Shown here piece after piece: positions 15,899 through 24,899 of a DNA stretch of 64,000 nucleotides (its first letter is position 1; each line of letters opens with the position of its first letter). A model generated the notes under the pieces. It made no database searches. It saw only the letters and a program-made list of their open reading frames with translations, and was not told the origin of the DNA. A program made the position numbers and the translations under genes. Origin of the DNA: an uncultured Collinsella sp. (GTDB lineage: Bacteria; Actinomycetota; Coriobacteriia; Coriobacteriales; Coriobacteriaceae). The stretch is taken from the NCBI GenBank assembly GCA_900768265.1, contig CAAGCF010000021.1:6678-70677 (forward strand), given 5' to 3'.

Positions 15899-18800
15899 AT
15901 GTCCAACGCACCCACGCACTCTGTCCACAGCGCAATCGCAACAGGTCCGCTGCTCCTGCTCCTCTTTTTTCTGATCGGCTGCCTGGCCCCAGGGGCCGCA
16001 CTCGCCGTCGACGGGAGTGACGCCCTTAATTTCCGCACCATAAGCGACGGTTGCGGCCCCTTCGGTGTCGGTAAATACGAGGCACAGGACACTTCGATTT
16101 CGTACTGCATGAATCAAGACTGCCCCGGTCCCAGCAAGCCGGGAGGACCATGGCGCACATATGACCAGGGCTGGACATGGCTCGATGACGAATTTGCCGC
16201 CATCGTCTGTCACGGATACCCCTCCAGTACATCCTTTGGCGGCCACAATCTGTCGCCCGATCTCGCCCGTGCCGCCACCCAGATTGCCGTGTGGATGCTC
16301 AACGGAACCACGCGCGCCGACGGCACCTATTCGTATACAAATAGCAAGGGAGTTGCCAGGAGCGGTAGGTTTTACGAAAACGCCGAAGCCGTAGCGGCTG
16401 CACGTTGGCTCTACGACAGCGCTAAGTCCGGATCCATTAAGGCGGCCCCACATCGAGCCAGGCGTTATCACGGACCGGTCTCGGGCGAGGGTCGACACCA
16501 GGACATGCTCTATGTTTTGCCCGCCGTCTCCGTATCTTTCCAAAAACAATCGTCCCAGGCTGACATCACCGCCGGTAACGGCACCTACAGACTCGGTGGC
16601 GCAACCTTCGATATCTTTGAAAGTGCGAGCGATGCACGTGTCGGCACTATCCAGATGGACGAAAACGGGCGTGCACAAGCAACGCTTTTGCCCAATACGG
16701 CATATTACCTGGTCGAAACCAAAGCCCCGGCAGGCTATATCCCTCGAGGCGACCGAATAGCCTTCACCACACAAAACAGCGGCGGACATGTCACCGTCAA
16801 CGAGCAGCCCGGCACCATCACTTTGCGTATTGCAAAAATCGATGCCGCCACGGATGCCGGCGCCCAAGTTGGGGCGTCGCTTGCGGGCGCTGAATTCACC
16901 TGCGTCTCGCAATCAACTCCCGGCTGGACTCGCACCCTTACGACCGACGAAAACGGACGGGCGATCCTCAATGACGTTCCTCTGGGCACCTTTACCATCT
17001 ATGAATCGAAAGCACCCAAGGGCTACCTGATTTCAAACGACTGTTGGAGCTACACCGTCGGTGCCGAGCAGCTCGGAGATACGGGCATCGTTGAGCTCGA
17101 AATCCGTATTCCCAACACCCCCATCGCCTTTGACCTTGAAATCTCGAAGTTTAAGGACCATGGCGATAACGATGAGTCCGGCCTTGAGCAGCCGGCGGGA
17201 GGCGTCGTTTTTGAAGTTGTCAGCAATAGCTCCCAACAAGTCGTCGGCACGTTGACCACAAACGTTTACGGCTTTGCCTCCTCCAAAGACCAGCCCGAAG
17301 CATGGTTTGGAGCAGGCAAGCGACCCGCCGGCGCTCACGGTGCCATTCCCTACGACCGCGCGGGCTACACCGTTCGCGAGGTCGTAGAAACGGTCCCTGA
17401 AGGATTTAAGCAAGCAGGGGAATGGACCATCACGGCGGAGCAGACCGCAGACGGCGCCGAGCTTCAGTACATCATTGACAACCACGCCCTATCGACACAC
17501 CTTCAAATCGTAAAGCGCGATGCTCAGACCGGCGGCACCGTACCACTTGCCGGCTTTACGTTCCAGCTACTCGACAGCCACCACGAGCCCGTCTCGCAAA
17601 CATGTTGGTATCCGGCCCACAATGTAATGAATACCTTCACAACCGATACAACCGGCGCCGTCACGCTGCCCGAATCACTTAATCCCGGAACATACTACGT
17701 GCACGAGGCATCGGCCAAGGAGCCGTATCTGCGCGGAGAAGACCTGGAAATAACGATTCCCGCCGACAGGAATCTGACACCGGTCGCCGTCGCCTCGTTC
17801 TATGACGACGCCGCAACCGGAAGCATCGAAATCATTAAGACGGATGCTGTAGATGGGCGCACCCTCGCTGGAGCCACGTTTGACATCCGCGCTAGCGGCG
17901 ACATCGTGCGAACCGACGACAGCATCGTCGCCCTGGATGGCGAAACCGTCGCCACCGTTACAACCGACGAACGGGGGCATGCGCGAGTCGATCATCTTTC
18001 GCTGGGATGTGGTACCGCCGCCTATGAGGTCGTCGAGACACAAGCGCCCGAAGGTTATCTGCTCGACCCGACCCCACATACTGTGAAGTTGTCGTACGCC
18101 GACCAGCAAACGCCCGTGATCGAAGTGCATCTTGACGTTTCCAACGACTACACCAAGATCGATGTCTCCAAAGTCGACGCGTGCGGAGGCCAGGAAGTGA
18201 CAGGCGCCGAGCTTGTCCTCTGCGACTCCAATGGCAACGAAATCGATTCTTGGACTTCATCCGGCAAACCGCATCACATTGAGCACCTTTCACCCGGCAC
18301 CTACACCCTGCGCGAAACGATGTCTCCGCGTACCTACGACCTTGCCGAGGAGATAACGTTTGAAGTAAAGGCCACGGGAGAAGTTCAAACCATGGCCATG
18401 AAGGATACCCCCATCGAGATCAGGGGAAGCGTCGATAAGCGCCAAGAGATTGCACAGCCAGTCACAAGCAAACTCGTTGCCAACGGCGACGGAAAAAACC
18501 GAGCCAAAGCACGGGCCAATACGCAAGGCGCCTTCTGCTATGCCATCGACGCCAAAAATGAGTCGAGCACCTGGGTCGACGAGCTGACCATCACCGACGA
18601 CCTTGAGTGCGTCAAAGATGGCGCAGCGAAGCTTGTTGCCGTTGAAACCCCTATTGCGGTCGGTGATCTAAACGGGCTGTGCAATGTGTGGTATCGAACG
18701 TCTCCGGCAGGAACAAGCGATACGGAAAAGCAGGTCAATGCAACACTTGACGACGGACACAGCAATCCTTGGCTCGAAACGAAAGAGGTTACAAAGCTGC

Positions 18801-19330
18801 TGGGCGACGATGTGCGTCTCGTCGATTACGACGGGTGGCACCTGTGGAAAGCAGATATCCCGACGGACAAGTCCGTCACGCTCGATACGAAAGAGATTGA
18901 TCTTACAGACGACGCCGTCATCACGGGCATCCGTTTTGAATACGGTGCGGTAGCCGCCGACTTTACAACCAGAAGCGAGGCGAGCTCTTGGACCCGAGAT
19001 GACCTTAAAGACGAACACGACGATCTTGACGATGCCAAGGCGGCCCTTAACTCGGATGCCCGAGGCGCAGTCGTGCATATGCAGGCAACGTCGTCCTATA
19101 CGCCCCAAACCGCACTTGCCAACAGCGCGCGCGTCGATCTTTGCCGCAACGGCGGTGGCGATAAACTCGAGGCGCATGACGAGGACCGCGTCATCCAACG
19201 ATGCGCCCTGCCTCAGAACCTGCCGGCAACGGGATCTGTCGCCGTCGCCGCATGCATCACCGCACTCCTGACCTCGGGCACTGCAGCCATATGGTTCGCT
19301 CGCCTTAGGTCAGCCACAAAGAAGCGCTAG
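15899..19330 (+). CDS. Sortase-anchored thioester adhesin with SpaA-like repeats
   Basis: This is a 1143-residue cell-wall surface protein. It has a signal peptide at about 1-36, then a thioester (TQXA) domain in which Cys70 (SYCMNQ) and Gln128 (ATQIA) are the expected bond partners. About six SpaA/Cna-B-like domains follow, many with the E-T/S-K-A-P-x-G-Y type segment that forms isopeptide bonds (ETKAPAGY, ESKAPKGY, ETQAPEGY). Then come a larger domain from about 840, an LPATG sorting signal, a membrane segment and a basic tail. Such proteins bind host surfaces covalently through the thioester. No sortase gene lies in the window. AAGGAG precedes the ATG. Confidence 0.9.
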   Translation: MSNAPTHSVHSAIATGPLLLLLFFLIGCLAPGAALAVDGSDALNFRTISDGCGPFGVGKYEAQDTSISYCMNQDCPGPSKPGGPWRTYDQGWTWLDDEFAAIVCHGYPSSTSFGGHNLSPDLARAATQIAVWMLNGTTRADGTYSYTNSKGVARSGRFYENAEAVAAARWLYDSAKSGSIKAAPHRARRYHGPVSGEGRHQDMLYVLPAVSVSFQKQSSQADITAGNGTYRLGGATFDIFESASDARVGTIQMDENGRAQATLLPNTAYYLVETKAPAGYIPRGDRIAFTTQNSGGHVTVNEQPGTITLRIAKIDAATDAGAQVGASLAGAEFTCVSQSTPGWTRTLTTDENGRAILNDVPLGTFTIYESKAPKGYLISNDCWSYTVGAEQLGDTGIVELEIRIPNTPIAFDLEISKFKDHGDNDESGLEQPAGGVVFEVVSNSSQQVVGTLTTNVYGFASSKDQPEAWFGAGKRPAGAHGAIPYDRAGYTVREVVETVPEGFKQAGEWTITAEQTADGAELQYIIDNHALSTHLQIVKRDAQTGGTVPLAGFTFQLLDSHHEPVSQTCWYPAHNVMNTFTTDTTGAVTLPESLNPGTYYVHEASAKEPYLRGEDLEITIPADRNLTPVAVASFYDDAATGSIEIIKTDAVDGRTLAGATFDIRASGDIVRTDDSIVALDGETVATVTTDERGHARVDHLSLGCGTAAYEVVETQAPEGYLLDPTPHTVKLSYADQQTPVIEVHLDVSNDYTKIDVSKVDACGGQEVTGAELVLCDSNGNEIDSWTSSGKPHHIEHLSPGTYTLRETMSPRTYDLAEEITFEVKATGEVQTMAMKDTPIEIRGSVDKRQEIAQPVTSKLVANGDGKNRAKARANTQGAFCYAIDAKNESSTWVDELTITDDLECVKDGAAKLVAVETPIAVGDLNGLCNVWYRTSPAGTSDTEKQVNATLDDGHSNPWLETKEVTKLLGDDVRLVDYDGWHLWKADIPTDKSVTLDTKEIDLTDDAVITGIRFEYGAVAADFTTRSEASSWTRDDLKDEHDDLDDAKAALNSDARGAVVHMQATSSYTPQTALANSARVDLCRNGGGDKLEAHDEDRVIQRCALPQNLPATGSVAVAACITALLTSGTAAIWFARLRSATKKR

Positions 19331-19335
19331 CACGA

Positions 19336-19372
19336 TAAAAAAGCGGGCGAGCCAGTCTCCCGGCTCGCCCGC
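19336..19372 (-). terminator. Terminator of the M28-like/small-membrane-protein operon
   Basis: A perfect 11-bp stem (GCGGGCGAGCC/GGCTCGCCCGC, 19343-19372) is followed on the minus strand by a T run. It also lies just after the adhesin stop. Confidence 0.8.
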
Positions 19373-19395
19373 CTTGGGCATAAACGATGAATCGG

Positions 19396-19614
19396 CTATT
19401 CAGCAGATGACGAACTGCCATCGATGGCTGCCTGATCGGACTCGGAAATACCGTCGGCACCCAAACTTTGCTCCTGCTCCACCTCTTCGTTCATTGTTGT
19501 CTCGGGCGTCGAGCCCTTAACGCCAACGACATACGCGGCCCCAAAGCCCAATGCGATTGCGATCAGGGTCAAAATCAGATAGATGGGCCAATGGCGCTTG
19601 ATGTACGAAAACAC
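19396..19614 (-). CDS. Small single-pass membrane protein
   Basis: This is a 72-residue protein with a basic start (MFSYIKRHW), one membrane segment (YLILTLIAIALGFGAAYVVG) and an acidic, Ser-rich outer tail. It begins with GTG behind AAGGAG, 22 bases after the stop of the M28-like membrane protein, and ends at a strong terminator. The two probably share a transcript. I do not recognise a family and propose no function beyond a possible partner of its neighbour. Confidence 0.6.
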   Translation of the reverse strand: MFSYIKRHWPIYLILTLIAIALGFGAAYVVGVKGSTPETTMNEEVEQEQSLGADGISESDQAAIDGSSSSAE

Positions 19615-19636
19615 GCTGACTCCTTAGCGGATCTGT

Positions 19637-22600
19637 CTACGAACGACGAATGACCTCGGTCACGACCTCGGACACCGTAGCGATATTGGTCGGATTGACG
19701 TTGTACGGCAGGTCATCCTCGGTGCGAGCGCAGGCAAGGCGCGGGCCGTCCACACCGGCGATCGTAAGGGCACGACGGCTCGCCTCGAGCGCTGCGGATG
19801 CATCGGTTTTTGCATAGGGCATCTCGAACGCACCGCAATCGACGTGGAACGACTTGCACACCTTGCTGACAAGATTCATGATGCGGCGATCGCCCTTAAA
19901 CAGCTGCTGCTCGCCCTCGACCGTTACCACCGAAAGCCTGCCGGCACCGATAGACTCGAGGTTGATGAAGAACACACCGCGGAGCTTGTCACGATGCGAG
20001 GCCAAAAACGCCCTCATGCCGGCGCCGTCGCAATCGGACGCGCCCGTTGCGACGAACCAGATATCGTGACCGAGCAGCTCATCGTCACCCATGGAGGCTA
20101 CGGCCGAGAGCATATCCTCGGCAGAAGCACCATCGGAGGAAGTGGCGCCGCCCTTCCAACCGTCGTCGTCATCCTCAAAGTTATCCCACGAGCCAATGCC
20201 GCGGCCAGACTTCTTGGCATCGTAATCGTCATCGACGCCCAGCCAGTCGCTCATGCTGTCCTGCTCGTTTTTCTTTTTGCGACCGAACAAGCCACCCAGG
20301 CCACGCTTCTGCGGCTTGGCGCCCGTCGAAGCAGGAGCCGAGATGGTCTCGAGCGGTTGTGCGCCCGAGGAGATTGGCATGGGGGTCGCGACCGGTGCCG
20401 ATGTGGGCTCGGGGCCCTGCGCCGTCGCAAAGGGATCATTTGTCTGCGCCGAAGGATCGGGAAGATCGAATAGCGACGTGCGGGACGCGACGTTGGCCTG
20501 TTGCATCGAAGGCAGCGACGGATCGGGGACCGAGGCCAGCGGCGACGAAGAGGGCGCCGGCGCGGAGGCCGGATCGGGAATATTCATTTGCTGGCGAGGA
20601 GGCACCTGAGACGAAATCTGCGCCATGAGGGAGTCAACCGTCTCGTCCTGCGTGGGAGCGACATTGGCCACCGTGGCACCGGGGTCGCTCGGTGCGGGCA
20701 TGGTAAAGATCTGCGTAGAATAAGGCCTGGACTCATCCGTCTTGGGAGCCTCGTCAACCGCAGGGGACTCCTGCTCCATCGCAGGAGCCTCGACCTGCTC
20801 GGGCGCGCTGGCCTCAACGGAATCGGCCTCGTCGACAACCGAATCATCGGCGGCGTCCTGGGCATCATCGGAGACGGGAAGGGGCTCGGCAATTGCGGTG
20901 CCCTGCTTCTCAAACGTCATCGTGGCATCAAATGACATGGTGCTATCGACCGGCTGCTGCGCATCAAAGGACGTCGTAGCCTCGGCAACGTCAGCGGATA
21001 TCGGTTGCGGAGCCTCAAAGGACGTCGTAGCGTCGGCGACATCGGCAGGCTCCGGCTGCTCGGCCTCGCTCTGCTCGAACTCCTGTGCCGCACGTTCACG
21101 CTCGGCCTCGGCGGCCTGCTGCTGGGCGATGGCCTCCCGCTCGGCGGCCTCGCGGGCAGCGGCGCGCTTTTCCTCAAAGTCGTCGACGAACTTCTTTCCC
21201 TTCGCAAAGGCACCCTTAAAGAAGCTAGAAGCGCTGGCACCAATCGAGGAGAACGCGGAAGCGATATCGGCATGGGGCGTTGTCGAGGGAATCTCGGCCG
21301 AGAAATCGGTGTCACTCTCATAGGACACGCGCTGCGGATACTCGTCATAGTCTTCGTCGGCGGTCTCGTCTTCAACCTGTGCCGGAGCGGCAGGCGCCAG
21401 AATATCCAGACCGGCTGCAGAATCGAGCGCGGGCTTTGCGTCAGACTCCGCGGCAGCAACAGGGGCAGCGACCGGCTCGGCGGGAGCAACAGCCGTATTC
21501 GCCGCGGGCGCAGGCTCCTGTGCAACAGGAGCGGGCTCCGGCTCAAACGTCGGCACCTCGCCCTCTTCGTAATCAAGCATGCAGGACTCGGGCAGCATGC
21601 CAAGCGCACGGATGGCATCCGAACCAAAGCGGATATTGCCAGCGGCATTGCGATAGAGTTTGGGCTTGGGCTCGGCAACTTCGACCGCCGCGGGCTCCCC
21701 CGCCGGCTCGGCGGTGGACTTTTCCTCGGTGGACACTTCGGCCTGGGCAGTCTGGTCTTGAGCCTCGGGCGCGATAACGCCAATCAGCGTCTCGTCGGCA
21801 GAGGCGCCCTCAAAACCATCGATCTGCCCATCAAAAGCCTCTTCCTGCTCGGGTACATCGTCAGGCGCCACCGGCTGGCCAAACTCGTCCTCGTCGTAGG
21901 AAGGTTCCTCATATTCAATGGTGTTGCCGTAGTCGTTTTGCTGCTGGGCCGCGGCATACTCGGCCGCCGCGCGCGCCATCTCCTCGGCGCGACGCTTCTG
22001 CTCGCCAAAATAGGTATCGAATGGAATGTCGTCGGGGAACTCGTTTTCGCCCTGATAGGGGACAACGTTGTCCATGACACCGAGCATGGCGGCAACAGAG
22101 GACTTGTTGCACACCGCGCCAGACGTGTAGGGGAGCACAAAACGGTTGGAGATGATATTGGCGGCGTTGGCCAGTGCCACAAGGGAGGCCAGAATCGCGA
22201 CAACCCACAGCAGCACCTTGAGCACGCCGGGAAGCGGCAGGATACGCAGGATGGCAACAGCCGCGGGTGCGATCGTGGCGACAGGCAGGAGCTTGGCGAT
22301 AAGCGCGCGATACGGAGCGTAGGGCTCGCGAGCAAGGAGCTCGGCGCGGGGAGAATCATAGTGCGCCACCACGACGACCGGGCGGTTGCGCGGAGACGCA
22401 AGCGGGCCCGAGGCCTTGTGATAGGCGATGACATTTTGGCTCACACCGGTCTTTCCCAGGCGCGAGACCACGGGATGCCCCGTGCGCTCGAGCACGTAGA
22501 GCACGGCACCGACAATGGCCAGCAAGGTGCCGACCAAGCCGACACCGCCGCCGATGCCCATCAGCAGGGCGCCGGCAAACGCCAGAATACCGGTAACGGC

Positions 22601-22774
22601 AAACGCCAGCCTGCTGGGCGCGGGAGCATTAAATTCCTGCACCTCGGGGTCAAAGCCGTGGTTGCGGAAAATCTGAGCGATATCCTCGGCAGCCAGGCGC
22701 TCTTCTTCACTGCACGCCGGCGTAATGCCGGTGTTCTGCAGCAGGTGGTTAATATAGTTCTGGGTGTTCGCCAT
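19637..22774 (-). CDS. Membrane M28-like protein, probably catalytically inactive
   Basis: About 1045 residues from the ATG at 22774 (GGAGC upstream). The N-terminal part has an M28 peptidase-like layout with two hydrophobic blocks (about 55-95 and 155-210). Between about 300 and 880 is a low-complexity Ala/Glu/Pro insertion with a coiled-coil-like basic/acidic stretch. The C-terminal part resumes the M28 fold. The first zinc motif HYDS (His138, Asp140) is present. The bridging aspartate motif is replaced (SGAVCNKSS), the catalytic Glu-Glu pair reads SD (ATGASDCDG), and the late histidine is missing. It is probably a scaffold or binding protein. The small gene downstream is co-transcribed. 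Confidence 0.7.
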   Translation of the reverse strand: MANTQNYINHLLQNTGITPACSEEERLAAEDIAQIFRNHGFDPEVQEFNAPAPSRLAFAVTGILAFAGALLMGIGGGVGLVGTLLAIVGAVLYVLERTGHPVVSRLGKTGVSQNVIAYHKASGPLASPRNRPVVVVAHYDSPRAELLAREPYAPYRALIAKLLPVATIAPAAVAILRILPLPGVLKVLLWVVAILASLVALANAANIISNRFVLPYTSGAVCNKSSVAAMLGVMDNVVPYQGENEFPDDIPFDTYFGEQKRRAEEMARAAAEYAAAQQQNDYGNTIEYEEPSYDEDEFGQPVAPDDVPEQEEAFDGQIDGFEGASADETLIGVIAPEAQDQTAQAEVSTEEKSTAEPAGEPAAVEVAEPKPKLYRNAAGNIRFGSDAIRALGMLPESCMLDYEEGEVPTFEPEPAPVAQEPAPAANTAVAPAEPVAAPVAAAESDAKPALDSAAGLDILAPAAPAQVEDETADEDYDEYPQRVSYESDTDFSAEIPSTTPHADIASAFSSIGASASSFFKGAFAKGKKFVDDFEEKRAAAREAAEREAIAQQQAAEAERERAAQEFEQSEAEQPEPADVADATTSFEAPQPISADVAEATTSFDAQQPVDSTMSFDATMTFEKQGTAIAEPLPVSDDAQDAADDSVVDEADSVEASAPEQVEAPAMEQESPAVDEAPKTDESRPYSTQIFTMPAPSDPGATVANVAPTQDETVDSLMAQISSQVPPRQQMNIPDPASAPAPSSSPLASVPDPSLPSMQQANVASRTSLFDLPDPSAQTNDPFATAQGPEPTSAPVATPMPISSGAQPLETISAPASTGAKPQKRGLGGLFGRKKKNEQDSMSDWLGVDDDYDAKKSGRGIGSWDNFEDDDDGWKGGATSSDGASAEDMLSAVASMGDDELLGHDIWFVATGASDCDGAGMRAFLASHRDKLRGVFFINLESIGAGRLSVVTVEGEQQLFKGDRRIMNLVSKVCKSFHVDCGAFEMPYAKTDASAALEASRRALTIAGVDGPRLACARTEDDLPYNVNPTNIATVSEVVTEVIRRS

Positions 22775-22972
22775 GTGCGCTCCACATCCATAATCCGACA
22801 AATAGGCCCAATGCATGCACATTAGAACCGTATATAGTCGAAAGTATACCCCGAGCGAGCGCAAACGACCGAATTCGGGCCATCTTAACGCCGCGAGCGG
22901 ACAAGGATATAGCCTAATCTCCATATCGGACTAAAATCATGGCATCAAACGACCTTCTCATGCGAGGATTCT

Positions 22973-23995
22973 ATGACGGCAAGCGACGCGACCGCGACAA
23001 TTAAAAAGGGGGCACCCGAGCCCGGTTTCGATAAAACGGCTCAGCGCATCCTCAACCTTTTCTTTGTACTCAACAGTTCTCCCGAGCCGCTGACGACCGA
23101 GCAAATCGTCCTGGATTCCGATTTGGGATACGGCTCGGGCAATATCGACTCAGACAAGCGCAAGTTCCGCCGCGATCGCGACAAGCTGCTCGAACGCGGC
23201 ATCGTTATCAGGGAGGTTCGTGCTGCCGGAGCGCAGGAAACCGAGGAGAGCGCGTGGACGATCGACCGCGAGCACACGTTTGCCGCGGGTGGCCTCATCA
23301 CCGCAGACGACGCCGACATCCTGCTCGATGCCATCGACCAGACACTCGCGGCAGGCTCATCCGCCTTTGCCGCGCCGCTTGCCGACATTCGCTCCAAGAT
23401 TGCCTACCTCACCGGCCTGTCGACGACAGGAGAGGCACCGATCCGCCGCTCTCCCGCCGTCGATGCGGTATGGAGTGCCTTTGCCGAGCGTTGCGCGCTG
23501 CGCTTTTTGTACCAAAACGGACGCGGTGAACAACGCGAGCGGACCGTTTGCGTCTACGGCATGTTCGAGCGCGAGGGTATGGCATACTTCTGCGGCCTCG
23601 ACAATGCCACCGGCAATATCAGAACATTCCGCTGCGACCGCATCATTCGCGCCTGGAGACCTTCGAAAGCCTACGCCATTCCTGCGGATTTCAACCTCAA
23701 CGACTACTTATTCTTTGAGTTCGATTTTGCCGACCGCCCACCCGTTGCGGCTACGTTCTCGTTCGCGCGTGAAGCGCAGGCCGATATGATCAACGGTCTC
23801 ACACGCGGACGAGGCGAACTCATGCGCACCGAAACGGAGTGGACCTGGACCGTTGACGTGCGCGACTTTGAAGCCGCAGCCTCGTTTTGCATGGCCCATG
23901 CCATGGATGGCATGAGGCCCGTCGCCCCCGATTCTCTCAAGCAGGCGTGGAATCACCTCATCGAAAGGACGGTGCATGAGCATGCCCGTGCGTAA
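22973..23995 (+). CDS. WYL-domain transcriptional regulator (first of pair)
   Basis: This 340-residue protein has an N-terminal winged helix (about 20-85, with DKTAQRILNLFFVLN) and a WYL-type ligand domain (about 155-250, with RCALRFLYQNGRGEQRERTVCVYGMF). A C-terminal WCX-like extension follows. Actinobacterial homologues such as PafB/PafC act as pairs sensing DNA damage or nucleic-acid ligands. It is divergent from the M28-like gene across about 200 bp (22775-22972). GAGGA precedes the ATG. Its stop overlaps the next WYL gene by 20 bases, so the two proteins are made together and may form a heterodimer. Confidence 0.83.
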   Translation: MTASDATATIKKGAPEPGFDKTAQRILNLFFVLNSSPEPLTTEQIVLDSDLGYGSGNIDSDKRKFRRDRDKLLERGIVIREVRAAGAQETEESAWTIDREHTFAAGGLITADDADILLDAIDQTLAAGSSAFAAPLADIRSKIAYLTGLSTTGEAPIRRSPAVDAVWSAFAERCALRFLYQNGRGEQRERTVCVYGMFEREGMAYFCGLDNATGNIRTFRCDRIIRAWRPSKAYAIPADFNLNDYLFFEFDFADRPPVAATFSFAREAQADMINGLTRGRGELMRTETEWTWTVDVRDFEAAASFCMAHAMDGMRPVAPDSLKQAWNHLIERTVHEHARA

Positions 23996-24899
23996 ACTCA
24001 CCAGCGAGCAAAGGCTCTCGCGCGCCATCGACATCATGGAGGCCCTCTACGCTGCCGGCGAGAACGGCATGACACGAGACGAGCTTTGCAGCCGCTTTGA
24101 TATCACGGGGGCATCGCTCGACGAGATTCTCGAGATCGTCTCAACACTTGCGGACCGAGAATCGGGCGCACGTATTATCTGCGAACGCCGGGGCGAGTGC
24201 GTGGTCCTCACCGGTGATGCGGGGCGCGTGCTACCGCTGCGCCTGAGTGCCGCCGAGGGCGCTGTGCTCAACCATGAACTTGAATCATTGGGGATCGAAC
24301 CCCAAGCGGCGGCTCGAATACGGCGCGCTCTTCTTCCCAAAGAGCTCGGATACAACCAGCGCGTCTTTGACACCGTCGCCCACGGATCGCACTGGCAGCA
24401 GCTGAGCTGCGCCATTCGGGACGGCGTTCGCTGCCGCATCTCGTATCGCTCGATGGATGACACGCAGGCGCGCGAGCGTTTGGTCGACCCCTTGCGCATC
24501 ACAACAAACGGCGACCAAACGTATCTGATTGCCTGGGATGTCGCGGTCGACGAGCAGCGTACCTATCGTATGGATAAAATCGAGGGCCTGGTCTTGACCG
24601 ACGACTCCGTCGTGCGCCACGCACCGGAGCCCGCGACCCTCCACGACTCACTCGCCCAGGCGGAGCTGAGCGCGAAGCTTCTCATGCCGCGCGCCTTGGC
24701 AGAGCGCCTAGACTGGCCCGGCATCATGTCGATTGAACCCAATGGGGCGGACAGCTCAACAGTGAACGTGCGCTACGGCTCCGAGCGCTGGCTGTTAAGC
24801 CAGGTAATCGCAGCGGGCGGGGCCATCCGCATCTTGGATGACCCCGCCCTGTCAGAGCGTCTGTGCGATATGGCAAAATCCCTCGCCTGTCCGCTTTAG
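23976..24899 (+). CDS. WYL-domain transcriptional regulator (second of pair)
   Basis: This 307-residue protein has an N-terminal helix-turn-helix (LSRAIDIMEALYAAGENGMTRDELCSRF in parts) and a WYL domain near 155-200 (CRISYRSMDDTQARERLVDPLRI, TYLIAWD). It overlaps the first WYL gene by 20 bases, which supports a PafB/PafC-like pair. AAGGACGG lies before the ATG. Its end overlaps by four bases the end of the convergent dinG-like gene, leaving no room for a terminator between them. Confidence 0.83.
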   Translation: MSMPVRKLTSEQRLSRAIDIMEALYAAGENGMTRDELCSRFDITGASLDEILEIVSTLADRESGARIICERRGECVVLTGDAGRVLPLRLSAAEGAVLNHELESLGIEPQAAARIRRALLPKELGYNQRVFDTVAHGSHWQQLSCAIRDGVRCRISYRSMDDTQARERLVDPLRITTNGDQTYLIAWDVAVDEQRTYRMDKIEGLVLTDDSVVRHAPEPATLHDSLAQAELSAKLLMPRALAERLDWPGIMSIEPNGADSSTVNVRYGSERWLLSQVIAAGGAIRILDDPALSERLCDMAKSLACPL

